DNA of 64,000 nucleotides from NCBI GenBank assembly GCA_002786025.1, contig NHNW01000014.1, forward strand, positions 124,001 through 188,000. The letters are read 5' to 3'. Shown here in pieces: positions 57,101-64,000 of this stretch; position 1 is the first letter of the stretch; every line of letters begins with the position of its first letter. The stretch is from Zasmidium citrigriseum. Taxonomy: Eukaryota > Ascomycota > Dothideomycetes > Mycosphaerellales > Mycosphaerellaceae. The position numbers were made by a program, and so were the translations under genes. Under the pieces are notes generated by a model, which saw only the letters and a list, made by a program, of their open reading frames with translations, did not search any database and had not been told where the DNA came from.

Positions 57101-58118
57101 GGATCTTGGACGCATTGCAAGAGATACAACAGCGAGCTCTCCGATCGCTCTTTGCTCGAGCCCTGGTTTCGATGCTTCTTACAAGGTCGATCAGCTCGTT
57201 GAACGCACACAAGCCAACTGCACGAGCGTTGCTATGGGTTCAAACGAGAGCGTTTCGAGCGCCGATGCTGCGCTTGCTGGTGCCGCAGCCAATGGATCGT
57301 GGGTCCTCATCAAGAACGTCCATCTTGCTACCGAGTGGCTACAGAACTTGGTCAAGCGTATCGACTCACTCAAGCCACACAAAGACTTCCGCCTGTTCTT
57401 GTCCATGGAGACCAGCCCCAAGATCCCATCCAGCCTGCTCCGCGCATCGCGAGTCCTCATGTACGAGCAACCCGCCGGTATCCGCGCCAACATGAGGGAC
57501 ACACTCACCTCGCTGCCAGACAAGGCCGTCCAACAGCCGGTCGAGAAGGCACGAGTCCACTTCCTCCTCTCCTTCCTGCACGCCGTCGTCCAAGAACGCC
57601 TCCGCTACGCACCACGCCTGGGCTGGAAAGGTTTCTGGGAATTCAACGACGCCGACTTCGACTGCTCCGCCTTCATCATCCAATGGTGGACCGACAACGT
57701 CGCCCGCGGCCGCTCCAACGTGGCGCCTAAGAGTATCCCGTGGGATATGCTCCGCGAGCTGATCGCCGAGATGTATGGCGGAAAAGTCGACGATGCATCT
57801 GACATGGCTGCTCTCAAGGCTCTTGTTACGAAGACTATGACGGCGGATGCGTTTGAGGATGGGTTCAATCTTATTGGGGAGGTTGCGGAGGATGCTAATG
57901 TGGGTGTTCCGTTGCCGAGTGGGACTGCGAAGAGTGTGTTTTTGCAGTGGGTTAAGGAGTTGCCGGAGCGTGAGCCGCCGACGTATCTTGGGTTGCCGGC
58001 CAATGCGGAGAAGTTGTTGCTTGTTGCGCATGCGGATGAGATGTTGAGGAATCTCAAGACGGTTATGGGGGTTCTGGATGAGGGGGAGCATGTTATGGCT
58101 GAGGCGACGGAGGAGTGA
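45141..58118 (+). CDS. cytoplasmic dynein 1 heavy chain
   Basis: One uninterrupted frame of 4325 residues, the full length for fungal dynein heavy chains (nudA/DYN1/ro-1), starting at an ATG in CACCATGG context. The tail (residues 1 to about 1400) carries the dimerisation and chain-binding regions. The motor has AAA1 with GPAGTGKTE (about 1913), AAA2 with GNSGTGKST (about 2206), AAA3 with GPPGSGKTM (about 2570) and AAA4 with GVSGSGKTT (about 2912), all with intact Walker A lysines. The coiled-coil stalk spans about 3165-3460, with the microtubule-binding tip near 3275-3375 ([18 protein letters not shown]). AAA5, AAA6 and a C-terminal region follow. The role is minus-end transport, nuclear migration and endosome motility with dynactin and Lis1. 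No intron is seen in 12.98 kb. Confidence 0.95.
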   Translation: MEDPVVPGVNGVANGTPTSPAPSSSSSVDAQTIIKYLTSVLEVTLGATHQELRAPGSLLDPSHLEDTVTRCMRFATEQQMALYVLKQAPSTQANGTVNGDGPQHHDTYVLSSEVSYSSGTTGCVAFLKRPTSISPDVPISKQISVVNLSLAGLPSSEAGSAISPYESLHSFVRGALTPFFEAAAKGSEASGEKLSRSDGEARTGISGARRKLADLEITLQNLLQNIEVEAPRLQIHEAVQAQLAEANGDPQAAAIQIPDSLVTDSSLLNRLQSMVNEWIKQIRDFTRITDDPDVGTTSQEKNFWLTMESAIEGIETQLASGGVSLTMKILEKAKRHGITASFQSDTRLKETKDKVQRYNQLFQGFPIEELLSATSVEKLRDALDDVFNHLNKKLRICPYPVKRALALVEAISGDLDSRLHDLLHGRALMHADFREFSKTVQEVRQLWIIWDDNLKEFTNVARDVTRRRHDKFVPIKITKRHDKTQDRITYIYKFRDDHEQLQKTIATVLGPDEDIVDLADGTTAPVIVEEMGDVDAAEEIAQAYTVVKDVDVLDISPEGERLWTQAEAAYNERTARVENSIIARLRDRLAVAKSANEMFRVFSKFNALFVRPKIKGAIAEYQVQLMNNVREDIDSLQKRFTHQYGQSEAHGMAQLHDLPPISGAIIRARQIERQLNNYLGKVEDILGSQWKQHTDGAKLYQLGEGFRRKLDTKPIVDDWLRDIGRRHLSISGRLFSVTQNRARGNVLEINVNFDSQLIILFKEVRNLHWLNCVVPHAISNVSKEARRVYPFAVSLMESLNTYAQTNIAIENMSEVTTLLCGYRNGVQSFIGKGAPLRWDTFVLAYDVHVRHNNDSGSGDDKLHVQFVRNLGNSIATLQSKVTTLSSIQVTVDSTLRELQTCHFTHEAFSSHLETLQRAIDQLNLEQYSNIPYWVSKTNEKVVETLHSRLQQALKDWTEDFENGYSAEQLGQREPGTPNIETFSHDIVMQSQLIQLEPPLEDAKTGWLENLNDWLATVCSLPRLQASRFENALTISTSTSNKTYSELPIMCMGSLAELYDRIEAKLDVAQTYVDEWLQFQSLWDLQLQQIQDDLGEELDLWLQLILEIRQKRETFDTSGMRRSFGHLVINYEQVQSKVNAKYDQWQHDLLAHFSSMFATRLVDVFSELQRARKDLEGQSMQATSTSQAVSFITVVQTCKRQTKVWEPEMDTFRQGQQTLSRLRFQYPKDWLYVEQVDHEWTALMEVLDKKSKQIADHTEGLRSKIITEDGVVSRRIAEMTEKWREQRPESGSIPPAEATTVLDGFDTELTQLQEQAEMVSKAKEALELPAGPDNALADLLAEVQDYKSVWANLTVVWEQLNDLRDQPWNSVQPRKLRQAIDNLIKTTKEMPSRMRSYAAFEHLQSVLRQLLKVNPLLTEMRSDAVRERHWQKIFKNLQPSKRYSAISMTLGDVWDLQLGPSESVIRDVIAQAQGEMALEEFVRSVREHWQNYTLDLVNYQNKCRLIRGWDDLFAKCSDHLNSLQAMRHSPYYKEFEEEASSWEDKLNRIHVLFDVWIDVQRQWVYLEGVFTGNADIKHLLPVESSRFANINSEFMNVLKKVYRSPQVLEVLNIPDVQRSLERLADLLNKIQKALGEYLEKERVAFPRFYFVGDEDLLEIIGNSNDTLRIAKHLRKMFAGVSGVVMEDESNITGLTSREGEKVMLRNPISLIQTPKINDWLRALENGMRETLSELLVEAVAEYEALEQDDQSGFESYIEKYPAQIVVLATQAFWTAQVGAALQQGGDALQKLFEVQVNKLKFLAASVLRELEPVYRKKCEHLITEFVHQRDTIEKLIKGGADSPGHYLWLLQMRYDFDASAAPLERMQIRVANATLAYGFEYLGVPERLVRTPLTDRCFLTLSQALEQRLGGSPYGPAGTGKTESVKALGVQLGRFTLVFNCDDTFDFQAMGRIFLGISQVGAWGCFDEFNRLEERILSAVSQQIQNIQVGLRKRAQDTSAEIDLLGRSLKVHPLTGMFITMNPGYAGRSNLPDNLKKLFRSVAMSKPDKEIIAEVMLFSQGFSEAKTLSRQTVPFFDKCSASLSKQPHYDFGLRALKSVLVSSGGLKRTRLAAGEERGADAVVEPQIIVQSIRETIAPKLVRDDAIMMAEIEGEAFPGVQYVPASLEKLRGALQEVVDERKLVATDSWLTKVLQLYQIQHLHHGVMMVGNSGTGKSTAWQALLAALQKVDGVEGVCHVIDPKVMSKESLYGSLDSTTREWTDGLFTSILRKVVDNLRGEDSKRHWIVFDGDVDPEWVENLNSVLDDNKLLTLPNGERLGLPSNVRVMFEVETLRYATLATVSRCGMVWFSDDTVDIDVMLSRYIAQLRTATFEDLEEDTGTLTSSDARLASQNLMAEILSRRLTENDFVKKAIEHCASLKHIMEFTSIRAIGTLFSLLRKSCRSVLEYNIQHTDFPLNDDQIEAYLSKKVLLAAVWSFTGDCPLLDRKAFGDYLAGLATLDMPVLSETTSLIDYDVTLPEAAWSSWQNQVPTIEVNTHSVTQTDLVIPTLDTVRHEDVLYSFLAEHKPLLLCGPPGSGKTMTLFSALRKLPNMEVVGLNFSSATTPDLLVKTLEQYCDYKKSLSGVTMAPRQIGRWLVVFCDEINLPAPDKYGTQRVISFLRQLVEHGGFWRTTTKSWVSLERIQFVGACNPPTDAGRTPLGLRFLRHAPLVMVDYPGELSLKQIYGTFNNAIMKIIPTLRGYADSLTQAMIQVYLQSQKRFTPDIQPHYVYSPRELTRWVRAIYEAIRPLETLSLEGLVRIWAHEALRLFSDRLIADDERQWTEDTVNAVALEHFPNIDEEAALQRPILFSNWLSKNYVPVARDQLRDFVKARLRTFCEEELDVPLILFNDVLEHVLRIDRVFRQPQGHLILIGVSGSGKTTLSRFVAWMNGLSVFQIKVHGRYSSEDFDEDLRNVLRRCGCKGEKICFIMDESNVLDSGFLERMNTLLANGEVPGLFEGDEYATLMTACKEGAQRQGLLLDSQEELYKWFTQQIVRNLHVVFTMNPPSEGLGSKAATSPALFNRCVLNWFGDWSDQALYQVAFELTQSVDIDKGNYSAPDSLPIAFDQLEMPLSHRDAVVNAMVHVHHSLRSTNDRLRRQQNKTTFLTPRQFLDFVAQFVKLFNEKRDDLEEQQRHLNVGLDKLRETVEKVSELKKSLAEKKSELERKDAEAGEKLQRMVADQREAEQRRATSLDVQAALEKQEKVVAERQEVVLNDLAKAEPAVAEAQRSVSNIKRQQLTEVRSMQNPPAGVKLALDAVCTLLGHKPNGDWKTIVSIVRRDDFIASIVGYDNDKQMTAQHRAKMKADYLSKEDEFTFERVNRASKACGPLVQWVEAQVNYSEILDRVGPLREEVEQLQQEALQTKAEAKAIENTLQELEQSIATYKSEYASLISQTEAIKAEMSRVQSKVDRSMRLLNSLSSERGRWEEGSKTFQVQMETIIGDVFLASAFLAYAGFYDQQYRRTMLEDWSLQLSSSGIAFKEQNALSEYLSTADERQQWHDNGLPVDELCTENAIMLKRYNRYPLIIDPSGRVTEFLQNESKERRLTVTSFLDSSFVKQLESALRFGNPILIQDAEHIDPILNHVLNKEYQRTGGRVLIQLGRQEIDFSPAFKLYLSTRDPSAPFAPDVCSRTTFVNFTVTQSSLKTQTLNDVLKSERPDVDERRSNLVKMQGEFTQRLRRLERMLLQALNESRGNILDDENVIQTLETLKNEAAEITAKASETEGVMNEVNSIMSTYDIIARSCSAIFAVLEQLYHVHHFYQFSLQYFVDIFEAVLKAARESNDRDPKKRIDSIVRSLFGKTYNETSASLLQKDRLTFAVLLAQAAPFPMDKSYLDTLLDDKFVGSDVNHTPEHKDKAIGFASRIKGLKDVVADADTPEWSTFLSTERAEECVPGIAQTGGSENDKALKELVLVKLFRMDRLVPATERFINIVFGQDFLDVAEDLGRIARDTTASSPIALCSSPGFDASYKVDQLVERTQANCTSVAMGSNESVSSADAALAGAAANGSWVLIKNVHLATEWLQNLVKRIDSLKPHKDFRLFLSMETSPKIPSSLLRASRVLMYEQPAGIRANMRDTLTSLPDKAVQQPVEKARVHFLLSFLHAVVQERLRYAPRLGWKGFWEFNDADFDCSAFIIQWWTDNVARGRSNVAPKSIPWDMLRELIAEMYGGKVDDASDMAALKALVTKTMTADAFEDGFNLIGEVAEDANVGVPLPSGTAKSVFLQWVKELPEREPPTYLGLPANAEKLLLVAHADEMLRNLKTVMGVLDEGEHVMAEATEE

Positions 58119-58598
58119 TCCCTCGAAGAAGACAGAGGAGGCGGAGGATGAAGAAGATTTTTTTTGTTCTGCTGCATGACAAGGGCGTTGAACTTTGCAT
58201 TTGGAGGAGTTGCGGCATGGGTTTAATGGTCTTCATTGTCAAGCGCCTATACCCCCTTTGTTGCTTGCTGAGTTTTGGCTGCAGATTGCGAGGGTCGATG
58301 TATGAGATTTCGAGGGCGTGGTGTTTCGTAGGAGAATGCATATTTGAACCATTACTACCGCACGCTCACTTCTCACATGTAGCTATCTCGTTTGATTAGA
58401 GAGTCCCACTGTTATGCATTATCCTTGTTGTGCGACGTACAAGGGGGCACGACTTCGCACCTCTGAGTCTGAGTCCGTTGCTCTTTCTCGACTTCACCTC
58501 TTTCCTCCATCCCTTTTTCATCTTCCCCATTTCGACACTCTCGCAATACGTGTGTTCAGTCACATTCTGAAGCCAAAGATTTTTCATATGCAATCGGC
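58119..58598. promoter_or_regulatory. tandem intergenic region with C/T-rich tract
   Basis: A pyrimidine-rich tract at about 58480-58540 precedes the lysidine synthetase start. No coding frame is supported. Confidence 0.35.
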
Positions 58599-60647
58599 AT
58601 GCATCGAAACGTTCGGAAAGCAGCATCTTCCGCCAAAGATGTCATGCCACCGATGCATCACCACGTCTTCAAGACATGCCAACGGATGAAGCGCAATGGA
58701 TCAGAATACACTCTCGAAGGCACGAGGCTTGTCGCGAACCCATGGATCGGACTGGCTATCAGCGGAGGCGTGGATTCGATGGCCCTTGCCACCATATGCA
58801 GCGATCTGCAGTCCCGCCAGAAGCATCTTCGAGATGCCTTCAAAGCCTTTATTGTCGATCATGGTGTTCGTCATGGCAGCGCTCAGGAGGCTGCCAACGT
58901 CGTTGCCGAGCTCCAAAGACTCAATATCCAAGCGGAGGTGCTTACATTGAATTGGAATGGGATTGAACCTCGGTTGGTCAGCAACTTTGAGACTGCGGCG
59001 AGGAGAATGAGATATCGTGCTCTGGGGCGAGCTTGCCGAGCCTTGGGGATTGGGCATATTCTTCTGGCACACCATGCTGACGACCAAGTCGAGACTGTGT
59101 TGTCAAGAATTCATACTGGATACATGGGGACTGGTCTGCTTGGCATGAAGGCGAAGGCCAAAATCCCCGAGTGTGAGGGAATCTTTGGTGTCGATGCTTC
59201 CGATGGGAGGAAGGCTCCCGACCTGAAGGCGAATATGTTTTATGCTTCCGGCGGTATGAAAATATACAGGCCTTTGCTACCTTTTCCCAAACAGGACTTG
59301 GTTTATCTCTGCGAACAGAGAGGAGTGCGTTGGTTCGAGGACGCGACAAACAAGGACAAGACACTCACAGTCCGCAATGCTGTTCGAAGTCTGACGGGCG
59401 AGAACCTACTCCCTGTGGCGTTGGACAGTGCAAATGTCCTGGCAATGGCAAAACGGATTGACCAAAAGCAACGAGAGATCGAGAGCTATGCCAGGCGACT
59501 GTTCGATGAAACGCCGATAACTTTAGATCTTCGGACTGGAACAGCGACCGTCGAGCTCGATCAAGAGAAGCTCAATCTTCCGGAAGTCTCCCAAGAAGAT
59601 GCATATCACATCAAAGCTACGCTTCTCAGGGAGCTCCTACTTCTCGTAAGCCCAACCACGGAAATCTCCCTGCAGGATCTGGACATGGTACTGGATCTCG
59701 TTTTCCCGGACGAGCGTGCAACAGATGCATCCTGCGCACGTAGAGCACAGGTTGCGGGAGTCAGCGTTGAGCGACCAGAGGTTGATGAGCCCAATCAGTC
59801 TGTGGATAGACTGATATTTTCACGGGCCACGCCTATGAAGCACCAAGCCGAAAAATGGACCTTTCTTCCATTCTACGAGGACGACCCACGCCCTGGCGAT
59901 TTCACACACCAGGATGGTAATCGGATTCTCTGGGACGGCCGCTACTGGATATCACTCGACCCTTGGGGATTCCGGGACAGCTTCGAAGGCAAAAGGCTCA
60001 TATACGCCGTCCGTTTCTTGACCGTTAGTCTCTTGGATGAGCTGCGCTCACATCTACGCCAATACCAACACGATGATATGGTATACTCTATGGGGCAACG
60101 TCGACTATCTCAGTATCAAGTTCTAGAGGAATGCCTCAAGTATGCGCCACCCCCACAACGATGGTCTTTGCCTGCGATCGTGGTTCGACTGGACGGCGAA
60201 GACAAAATTGTCAACCTTCCGACGCTCAACTGGCACTACATGCGTGTTTGCGGGGGGGCAAGGATTGCTCCCCCAGTGAAGGTGCAGTACAAACATGTGG
60301 GCTTCAAACAGACCGAGAAACACAAAATCATCAACGAGCGGTTGCGGTGCATGACAGATGGCTATTTTAGGGACAGCCCATCTTTTTCGATACCGCCCCC
60401 GTCTTCAGTGTCTGACATGCTATACCGGTACGCGTCGTCGCCACTGGTGACACTTTCGAGCTCAGAGGCGACGCTTATCGAGAGGTACAAGAGATTTTTG
60501 TCCACGAGACGTTCCACTGCCCCGGAAAACGACAGAAGGTCTTCAACGCTACGTACAAGTCATAGTCATCATCAAGCAAACAAGGAGCAAGACGTGTCAT
60601 CAGCCATCAAGGCTATTTTGGAACATCCTTCTGAGCATAAGCCTTGA
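58599..60647 (+). CDS. TilS-like tRNA(Ile)-lysidine synthetase
   Basis: Single exon, 682 residues, ATG at 58599. The N-terminal PP-loop ATPase domain carries SGGVDSMALATI (about 55-66), VDHGVRHGSAQEA, LLAHHADDQVETVLSRI and RPLLPFPKQDLVYLCEQRGVRWFEDATN, which are the conserved blocks of TilS/MesJ enzymes. These ligate lysine to C34 of a tRNA-Ile CAU anticodon so that it reads AUA. In eukaryotes such a tRNA occurs in organelles, so mitochondrial action is expected. The first 35 residues are basic and His/Met-rich with few acids, as in a presequence. The C-terminal half (about 350 residues) is longer than in bacteria and unrecognised. The 3' end overlaps the convergent lipase gene by 35 nt. Confidence 0.85.
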   Translation: MHRNVRKAASSAKDVMPPMHHHVFKTCQRMKRNGSEYTLEGTRLVANPWIGLAISGGVDSMALATICSDLQSRQKHLRDAFKAFIVDHGVRHGSAQEAANVVAELQRLNIQAEVLTLNWNGIEPRLVSNFETAARRMRYRALGRACRALGIGHILLAHHADDQVETVLSRIHTGYMGTGLLGMKAKAKIPECEGIFGVDASDGRKAPDLKANMFYASGGMKIYRPLLPFPKQDLVYLCEQRGVRWFEDATNKDKTLTVRNAVRSLTGENLLPVALDSANVLAMAKRIDQKQREIESYARRLFDETPITLDLRTGTATVELDQEKLNLPEVSQEDAYHIKATLLRELLLLVSPTTEISLQDLDMVLDLVFPDERATDASCARRAQVAGVSVERPEVDEPNQSVDRLIFSRATPMKHQAEKWTFLPFYEDDPRPGDFTHQDGNRILWDGRYWISLDPWGFRDSFEGKRLIYAVRFLTVSLLDELRSHLRQYQHDDMVYSMGQRRLSQYQVLEECLKYAPPPQRWSLPAIVVRLDGEDKIVNLPTLNWHYMRVCGGARIAPPVKVQYKHVGFKQTEKHKIINERLRCMTDGYFRDSPSFSIPPPSSVSDMLYRYASSPLVTLSSSEATLIERYKRFLSTRRSTAPENDRRSSTLRTSHSHHQANKEQDVSSAIKAILEHPSEHKP

Positions 60648-62073
60648 TCGGCGGCTCAGTCGCAGACTTGGGCTGGAAAGCAATGATGGCAGCGCCAGCA
60701 ATGGGAATCAGCGCCTCAGTGGCAAAGATATCAGCCAAACTCAAACCAGGGGTAGCAAATTGCTCGCACTGGAAGGTGGCATTCACACGGGACAGCTGAC
60801 CAGGCCCAGGGTTCTGGAGGGCATCGACCGCGAGGGCATAGGCCAAGGCGTTGTACAGCATTCCCTCGTGGGAGTTGTAGATAGTGCCACCGGGCAGGAG
60901 AGCAGTGCAGACATTCTGGACCTCGACGTTGGTGACGCCAACACCACGAGCGTCGTTCAAAGCGCCTGAGGCGTTGGGGTCTTCTTGTGGCTGGACGATC
61001 TCGTCGAAGATTGTGTAGAGATTGGTGGTGGGGACGTAAGCCGAGTCACCGCCGTTGTTGCGCAGGGTGCGGATGAAGGTCGAGTTGTAGTTCTGCTGGC
61101 AGACGGCTGGGTCGGAACCTGGGGTCACGAAACCAGGGCAGAGCAGCTGGGCGAAGATGGTGCCGTGGTAGTCGGGGGAGATGCCGATCTTATTGGAGAC
61201 GTGCTTGCGGGTCGATGGCCAGTACTTGAAGGCCCACTGGCCGTCGAGGGAGCCTGCCGACCAAGAGATGGTGGAGACCTAGAAGCAAGAGGTCAGGTCA
61301 TGAGGGGTGTATGCAGGATAGGGATCTGGACTTACGTTCTTTCCACCACTGATCCCGGAGATATAATTAATAGCATAAGCCGTATACTCAGCCGCAGTCT
61401 GAATATCATCCAAATTCAAGCCCGGAATATTCACATAAACCGGATCAGCAACCTTGCTCTGCTTAAACAACTTGCCATACTGCGGTCCAAAATTCTGGCC
61501 AGCCAGAGCTCCAGTTCCAGGTAGGAAAATTACAGGTGGGATACGTCCATAAGTAAAGTCTGGCGGAATGTAAATCACCTGCCTCAACTGCTGCTCGGTA
61601 AGATCATACGGCGCATCGTTCGGGTCGGCCTTGGGATAGACCGGGGTCCTCGGCGGGACGAGGTTGATATTGAAGGTGCTGCTCTCGATGGTGTAGGCCT
61701 TGATGATGTTGACATAGTCCCCACCCGCGAGGCCATTCAGCAAAATCTCATACCCAGACTTGAAGATGTCTCCTGGGTTGGCGCTGTTGATGGTCTGCAG
61801 TTCTTTCTGGAGTTGAGGGATGGCGGTGGGGCCTGGGGCTGGGACGATGTTGGTGAAGATTGCTTCCCCGGCGGCGATACCGGCGGAGAGAGATTGGAAG
61901 TCGGCGGAGAAGGAGTTGATTGCGTTTTGCAGTTGGTTTTCGTTGGAGATGGAGCTGCTTGTTGCACGCTCGATGATGGCTGCAGGAGTGATTGCTTCAC
62001 GTTCGACTGGAGTTGGGGTGGCGAGGGCTCCTGCAACGAGGAGGGCTGCTCCTGCGAGACGAGATGGAGCCAT
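60613..62073 (-). CDS. secreted lipase of the Candida antarctica lipase B family
   Basis: Exons 62073-61336 and 61278-60613 give 467 residues. The 57-nt intron runs from GTAAGT to TTCTAG. A signal peptide (MAPSRLAGAALLVAGALA) is followed by a long N-terminal region typical of filamentous-fungal CALB homologues. The alpha/beta-hydrolase core shows PPVIFLPGTGA (oxyanion side), the nucleophile in TISWSAGSLDGQW (Ser253, matching TWSQGG in CALB), the acid in FDEIVQPQED (as DEIVQPQ in CALB) and the base in YNSHEGMLYN (His of the triad). Members hydrolyse esters and triglycerides outside the cell with little interfacial activation. Its stop codon lies inside the last 35 nt of the opposite gene. Confidence 0.9.
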
Positions 62074-63219
62074 GATGAGCGAAAGTATCTTTCAACAACG
62101 AATGAGAGAGATTCCGAGAGCGAAGGACTCTTGCAGAAGGAAGGCCGTCAACAGGGACGAAGAAGGACAATGATATACCAACGGATCGACGGCACTTACC
62201 TCTCAAATCACAATAAGCTTCACCAACAAGCTTCTTCTCAGTTGCCGTTACCTACAACCTCCTGCCTATAGAACTCAAGCGCTCTCCACGGCCTGCAAGC
62301 CCAAGCCTCAGCACACTCGGTCATCGAGCCCTCCCATAGCCCATCTGGACCCCACGACCCGCGGAGGCGCCATATACAATGCTACATCATAGAGTGACAG
62401 AACCACGTGGCCAAGTCTGGAGGCGTCCAGACAGGATGTGCGGACGAACGTCTTGCGAAAAAGACGCTCAAAATTCAAGCCTCCTGTCGTCGATCGAAAC
62501 GGACATCTCCAAGGCAGACTTTCATCTTCTTTGTTGTGTGCTCGGTGAGTGGTCGACAATCCCAGCAGCACTAATGGGTGTCCCTCCAGGCACATCTATT
62601 TTACTTTGCATCGACATCGTTCAGATCCTTGCCATGGTCAATCCTCACCATGACAAAGGCAAGATCAACGCTCTTCGATGAATCTCGAAGCAAAAGAAGC
62701 GGCCAGGGTGGAGTTTTTCGGAGAGCCTAGCCGACAAAACTTGCAGGGAAGTGCGATCGCCCTGCCTATTCGATACATTTTCCTTCCCGTTTCGAGGCGG
62801 TATGGCTGTTGTGGGCGGGACGTTGCAGGTTTTGTGGTGTTGGAGAGCCAATGCGATGAGGTGAGGTCGGGAGCAGGCCGAGGCAACCGCGGCTTTTGCT
62901 GGACGTTTGCTACGGGTACCTGAAGATCAGGCGGGGTCTGGTTGAACGACCATCAAAGCTAAAGCGGATCTAGCCGTGTAAATCAATTCTTCTGCTGTGA
63001 GATGCTTGCTTTTGCGTGAGATGTCAGCAAGAAATGAAGAGAGCCCTCGGCTTGTTGTACCGACGTCCAGACCTTGGCGATGTCTAGAGAAAGTTGCAGA
63101 GAGTCTGTTGCGCGGTCTATTCCAATTAGTCTTATTCCAATTCGTTGGTGGTATATGTAACTCGTGTTGCTCGTAGTGTCTCGTGACGTCGTGTAGCGAC
63201 CCTTTATTACACTTCTTGT
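62074..63219. other. 1.1-kb intergenic region, no gene seen
   Basis: Upstream of the lipase and downstream of the acetyltransferase, both on the minus strand. Frames such as 63262-62927 (minus) lack protein-like character. It probably contains the lipase promoter. Confidence 0.4.
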
Positions 63220-63996
63220 TCATGAATTTAATCTCTTCCCTCTTACTGGACTTGTCTCGCACAGATCCGCCAGCATTTCGATGCTCTTGCGCTGGTCGCG
63301 GTCCATCTTGCCATTATACATCCGCGGGAGGATCCGAGTGGAATCTGCGGCCATCAATGTCAGCATTCTTGTCCGGCTCCACGCACTTTCACTCTTATAC
63401 TCACTCGCATGGTCCTCCGCGAACTCCAGACTTTCTGCTCCCTTCTTCTTCGCCTCTTTGACTGCATCCTCTAGCAATGCTTTCCCCACTCCTTTGTGTC
63501 GATATCGCAGAATCACCGTCCAGCCCTTGATCAAACCCCTCCACGCTTTCTTCCCTCTCTTCCTGCTGTCGCCAGATACCCATTCGATTATGCACGCCCC
63601 AATTACCTCGTTTCCGAACTTTGTGACCAAGACATCCACATCTCCTGCCCATTCCCAGTTGATCTTTTCCGCCGCACCCAAGTACGGTTCAGTGAAGTAC
63701 CTGAACACCAGCATCGTTCCCATGGCCAGCCCCACCGTCGTCAATGCGCACGCGATCCAGTCATATCCCAAACTCAACAGATACCTCCACACCACCGCTA
63801 CAAATCCTCCGAATACAGCGATATTCACCGGATGGAAAATCAGCGCTCGATTCGCCGCATTCCGCTGTTGTGCGACACTATCCGCGACCAGATTCAACCC
63901 ATCCAACCGATCGGTTCCGTCGGTCGCGAGGTACGATTTCAATTCGGGCACGCCGGCGAGCGGATCGTTGGTGGACTCGGGGACGTCATTCTCCAT
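63220..63996 (-). CDS. membrane-associated GNAT acetyltransferase
   Basis: Single exon, 258 residues, starting 4 nt from the window edge. The ATG at 63996 fits, but an upstream exon cannot be excluded. Two adjacent hydrophobic segments (about 55-75 and 82-100; FHPVNIAVFGGFVAVVWRYLL and WIACALTTVGLAMGTMLVF) precede a GNAT domain with central strand EVIGACIIEWV and the acetyl-CoA pyrophosphate-binding motif YRHKGVGKALLEDAV. This hairpin-plus-GNAT layout recalls fungal proteins related to NAT8-type ER acetyltransferases. Substrate is unknown. The last 50 residues are polar and basic. Confidence 0.72.
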   Translation of the reverse strand: MENDVPESTNDPLAGVPELKSYLATDGTDRLDGLNLVADSVAQQRNAANRALIFHPVNIAVFGGFVAVVWRYLLSLGYDWIACALTTVGLAMGTMLVFRYFTEPYLGAAEKINWEWAGDVDVLVTKFGNEVIGACIIEWVSGDSRKRGKKAWRGLIKGWTVILRYRHKGVGKALLEDAVKEAKKKGAESLEFAEDHASEYKSESAWSRTRMLTLMAADSTRILPRMYNGKMDRDQRKSIEMLADLCETSPVRGKRLNS

Positions 63997-64000
63997 GATG

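Noticed and set aside
56346..57212. 288-codon minus-strand frame inside the dynein gene
   Set aside because: Mirror of the dynein reading frame, with no independent start context or family features.
1..64000. Transposons, CRISPR arrays, rRNA and integrase-type elements
   Set aside because: No transposase, reverse transcriptase, terminal repeats or spaced direct repeats were seen by eye.

Overview
The window is nuclear DNA of a filamentous ascomycete (Pezizomycotina). Introns are short (about 48-87 nt) with GT...AG ends and frequent CTAAC/CTAAT branch sites. The gene set is fungal: DASH subunit Dad1, Rho4, Pex12, Iml1, an Ssp120-like EF-hand protein, cytoplasmic dynein heavy chain, a Candida-lipase-B-like lipase and Dal5-type and TRI12-type transporters. 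A dothideomycete is a reasonable guess from the overall style, but nothing here proves it. There are no rRNA or CRISPR features, no transposon is recognised, and no tRNA gene was found by eye. I placed exon joins by hand and checked that each keeps the reading frame.

Layout. 1-5.6 kb: a cut-off Ser/Thr-rich secreted protein, a bacterial-like FAD oxidoreductase, the wybutosine enzyme TYW2/Trm12, a possible small membrane ORF and an Ssp120-like ER/Golgi EF-hand protein. 5.9-14 kb: Iml1 (GATOR1/SEACIT, amino-acid signalling to TORC1) behind a chain of upstream ORFs, a Mup1-like amino-acid permease and an AsaB/CmcJ-like oxygenase. 14.6-17.1 kb: two unrecognised neighbouring genes that share a repeated module of about 75 residues. 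17.5-19.4 kb: a nine-exon protein kinase.

20.8-36.4 kb is an accessory metabolic block: TRI12-type MFS exporter, an isocitrate-lyase-fold protein that has lost the KKCGH catalytic motif, a PLP aminotransferase, a Dal5-type MFS transporter, a nitrilase-family amidase, an F-box-like protein, an NTF2-like protein, an AtuA-like acyl-CoA/terpenoid catabolism protein, an SDR and an alpha/beta hydrolase. The mix of two transporters, C-N and C-C bond enzymes and oxidoreductase suggests a co-operating pathway for uptake or export and conversion of an amino or carboxylic acid. This is inference from position and family only.

36.7-64 kb is housekeeping: a Q-rich disordered protein, Pex12 and Dad1 on a shared 194-bp promoter, Rho4 and a sphingoid-base-phosphate phosphatase (Lcb3-like) diverging from one intergenic region, an intron-free 12.98-kb dynein heavy chain gene, a TilS-like tRNA-Ile lysidine synthetase whose 3' end overlaps a convergent CALB-type lipase gene, and a membrane GNAT acetyltransferase at the right edge.
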